From: an uncultured Flavobacteriales bacterium
Lineage (GTDB): Bacteria; Bacteroidota; Bacteroidia; Flavobacteriales; Crocinitomicaceae
NCBI GenBank assembly: GCA_946482515.1
Contig: CAMLRS010000005.1
Span: forward strand, 62,001 to 126,000
Length of the DNA: 64,000 bases
Reading direction: 5' to 3'
Every line of letters begins with the position of its first letter. Position 1 is the stretch's first letter. The notes beneath the pieces are model-generated. The model searched no databases and was not told where the DNA came from. It worked only from the letters and a program-made list of their open reading frames with translations. Shown here piece after piece: positions 62,639 through 64,000 of the stretch. The translations under genes and the position numbers were made by a program.

Positions 62639-63421
62639 ATGCAAGAGTTTAGCTTCGACATTCTTTTTACGGGCGTAGGTTTATTTTACCTCGTAGTGTT
62701 GACCCTGCTGGAAATCGTTTTGGGGATCGACAATATCATTTTTATTTCCATTGTTACCGATAAGCTCCCGAAAGAGAATCAGCGCCGGGCGCGCTTGCTG
62801 GGGCTTTCACTGGCCCTGATCATCCGCTTGCTCTTGCTGAGCCTGGTGTCCTGGATCATGCAGATGGACAAGAATGCGCTGTTTACCATCTTTGAAAAAG
62901 GATTTACGGTGCACGACCTCATCCTGATCGCAGGAGGTCTTTTCCTGATCTACAAAGCCACCAAGGAAATGCACAGCAGCGTAAAAGGCAGCCACGAAGA
63001 CGCTGAGAAAAAAGCATCCAACAAGCTCGGGGCTGTGATTACACAGATCGTTCTGATCGACATCGTTTTTAGCTTCGATTCCATCATTACGGCCATCGGT
63101 ATGACCAACGATATCTCTCACCAGGTACCAAAGCTGCCGAACGGTCATGAACAGAATGCGCTGGTGATTATCTACCTGGCCGTGATCATTTCCATGGCTA
63201 TCATGCTGCTCTTCGCCCGACCGATCAGCAACTTCATCAATAATCGCCCGACGATCAAGATGATCGCACTCGGTTTCCTTGTAACCATCGGTGTGATCCT
63301 GATCGCTGAAGGTTTTGGAGAGCACGTTCCGAAAGGCTACATCTACTTCGCGATGGTGTACGCGCTTGTCCTTGAATTCCTGAACATCCGCGCCCGCAAA
63401 AACCGCGGTGAAAGCGAATAA
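62639..63421 (+). CDS. TerC family integral membrane protein
   Basis: 260 residues with about 7-8 helices. LLEIVLGIDNIIFISIVTDKLP and DIVFSFDSIITAIGMT are the two acidic metal-site motifs of the TerC/Alx family. Relatives export Mn2+ or give tellurite resistance; in Bacteroidota the role is mostly inferred. The stop codon overlaps the next ATG by one base. Confidence 0.92.
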   Translation: MQEFSFDILFTGVGLFYLVVLTLLEIVLGIDNIIFISIVTDKLPKENQRRARLLGLSLALIIRLLLLSLVSWIMQMDKNALFTIFEKGFTVHDLILIAGGLFLIYKATKEMHSSVKGSHEDAEKKASNKLGAVITQIVLIDIVFSFDSIITAIGMTNDISHQVPKLPNGHEQNALVIIYLAVIISMAIMLLFARPISNFINNRPTIKMIALGFLVTIGVILIAEGFGEHVPKGYIYFAMVYALVLEFLNIRARKNRGESE

Positions 63422-64000
63422 TGACAGAAGACGAAGCACGATTGTTTCTTGGGCTGCAGGAAGGTGACGACCTCGAGGATGCCTACGAGGATGCATTGTT
63501 CGAAATCCGGAAATTCCTGCTGGCGAAACCCGTTTTGCTGAAAACGCTGCAATCCCGACAGGCGAAGCTGAAACAATTGCAGCAGGCTTTTGGCATATTG
63601 GGCGGAACAGAGCCGGAACTACCCGTCGTTTCTTCGATTGCTTTTCATCCTTCGGAAAACATACTGGAACACCATTCCCGTTACTTTGAAGCCAAGAACG
63701 AGCTCAAAAGAAGGCTGTCGGCCGCTTCGGGAGCAGAAGACATGCACCGCATCATCGATGAGCTCATTGAGCTTGAACGCAGTTTTGTGAAACCTTTTTC
63801 ACTGATTACCGACTGGACATCCGAAGAAGTGCTGGTGAGCCGCGAAGCCGACAGCATGGAGATCATCCGTGAGCTGCGTCGTTTGCAGGAAGAAGGCGTG
63901 GAAACGCTCGAAGCTTTGAACAAAAACAAGGATCGCCTTTCGATAGCGCTGCTGCGTGAATTAAAGCGATTATCTTTGCACCAAAATTACCTGTACGAAT
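63421..64000 (+). CDS. hypothetical acidic coiled-coil-like protein, partial (3' end outside window)
   Basis: 193 codons are visible, still open at the window end. No signal or membrane helix. Acidic N-terminus (MTEDEARLFLGLQEGDDLEDAYEDALFEIRKFLL) and several amphipathic helices with Leu/Glu/Lys heptads (LKTLQSRQAKLKQLQQAF; DSMEIIRELRRLQEEGVETLEALNKNKDRL) suggest coiled coils. It is translationally coupled to terC by a one-base overlap. I do not recognise the family. A -7 box (TATCTTTG, 63971-63978) inside its end suggests the gene stops soon after and another promoter follows. Confidence 0.75.
   Translation, partial: MTEDEARLFLGLQEGDDLEDAYEDALFEIRKFLLAKPVLLKTLQSRQAKLKQLQQAFGILGGTEPELPVVSSIAFHPSENILEHHSRYFEAKNELKRRLSAASGAEDMHRIIDELIELERSFVKPFSLITDWTSEEVLVSREADSMEIIRELRRLQEEGVETLEALNKNKDRLSIALLRELKRLSLHQNYLYE

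Overview
The window looks like chromosome from a member of the Bacteroidota, most likely order Flavobacteriales; a Crocinitomicaceae/Fluviicola-like bacterium is my best guess, by inference. The sequence-level reasons are: the gliding/type IX secretion genes gldD and gldE in their usual setting with ssb and mutY; several secreted proteins with Por/T9SS-type C-terminal sorting domains; the alternative GlmU-like protein of Bacteroidota; DUF4296 and DUF3127 proteins; promoters of the Bacteroidota type (-7 element TAnnTTTG) and no obvious Shine-Dalgarno sequences. No rRNA, prophage, transposase or CRISPR array was seen.

Layout. 1-8.7 kb: cell-surface polysaccharide genes (YfhO-like end, glycosyltransferases, methyltransferases, Gmd, a Wzx-type flippase). 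8.9-13 kb: alaS and a CapA-like protein. 13-20.4 kb: the gldD-gldE-ssb and mutY block, an HU protein, a 30-residue very basic protein, ribonuclease G and recX. 20.5-28.5 kb: a T9SS-cargo LVIVD-type protein, an operon of a DPM1-like glycosyltransferase, a dihydroorotase and a DUF4296 lipoprotein, two small genes, a sodium/solute symporter and the GlmU-like protein. 28.6-32.6 kb: a YciF-like ferritin-fold protein and an operon of an SDR oxidoreductase, Ku and a stand-alone LigD polymerase domain. 32.8-38.9 kb: ruvC, a membrane-protein/glycosyltransferase pair, a CLC transporter, a DUF3127 protein with an SSB-like tail and a flavin reductase. 39-46.8 kb: secreted and surface proteins, a DUF885 peptidase, an Lrp/AsnC regulator divergent from a methionine gamma-lyase-like enzyme, and an M1 peptidase. 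47-56.4 kb: tRNA-Leu(UAG), trigger factor, an SGNH hydrolase, an aspartyl protease, Lon, a GNAT protein and a GT-C-like membrane protein. 56.6-64 kb: a large secreted protein of unknown role, a menaquinone operon (thioesterase, menF, menD), an intergenic region with a MITE-like element and a candidate small RNA, TerC, and a partial gene.

Two genome-wide themes stand out. First, in at least six genes the -7 promoter box ends only 5-9 bases before the start codon, so the mRNAs should be leaderless or nearly so. Second, the gaps between genes, especially convergent ones, are filled with at least five distinct families of short palindromic or word-like repeats. The candidate small RNA with its own promoter and terminator (about 62412-62518, minus strand), the adjacent 223-base inverted-repeat element, and the hairpin leader before the tiny basic protein (18121-18302) are the most likely undescribed elements.
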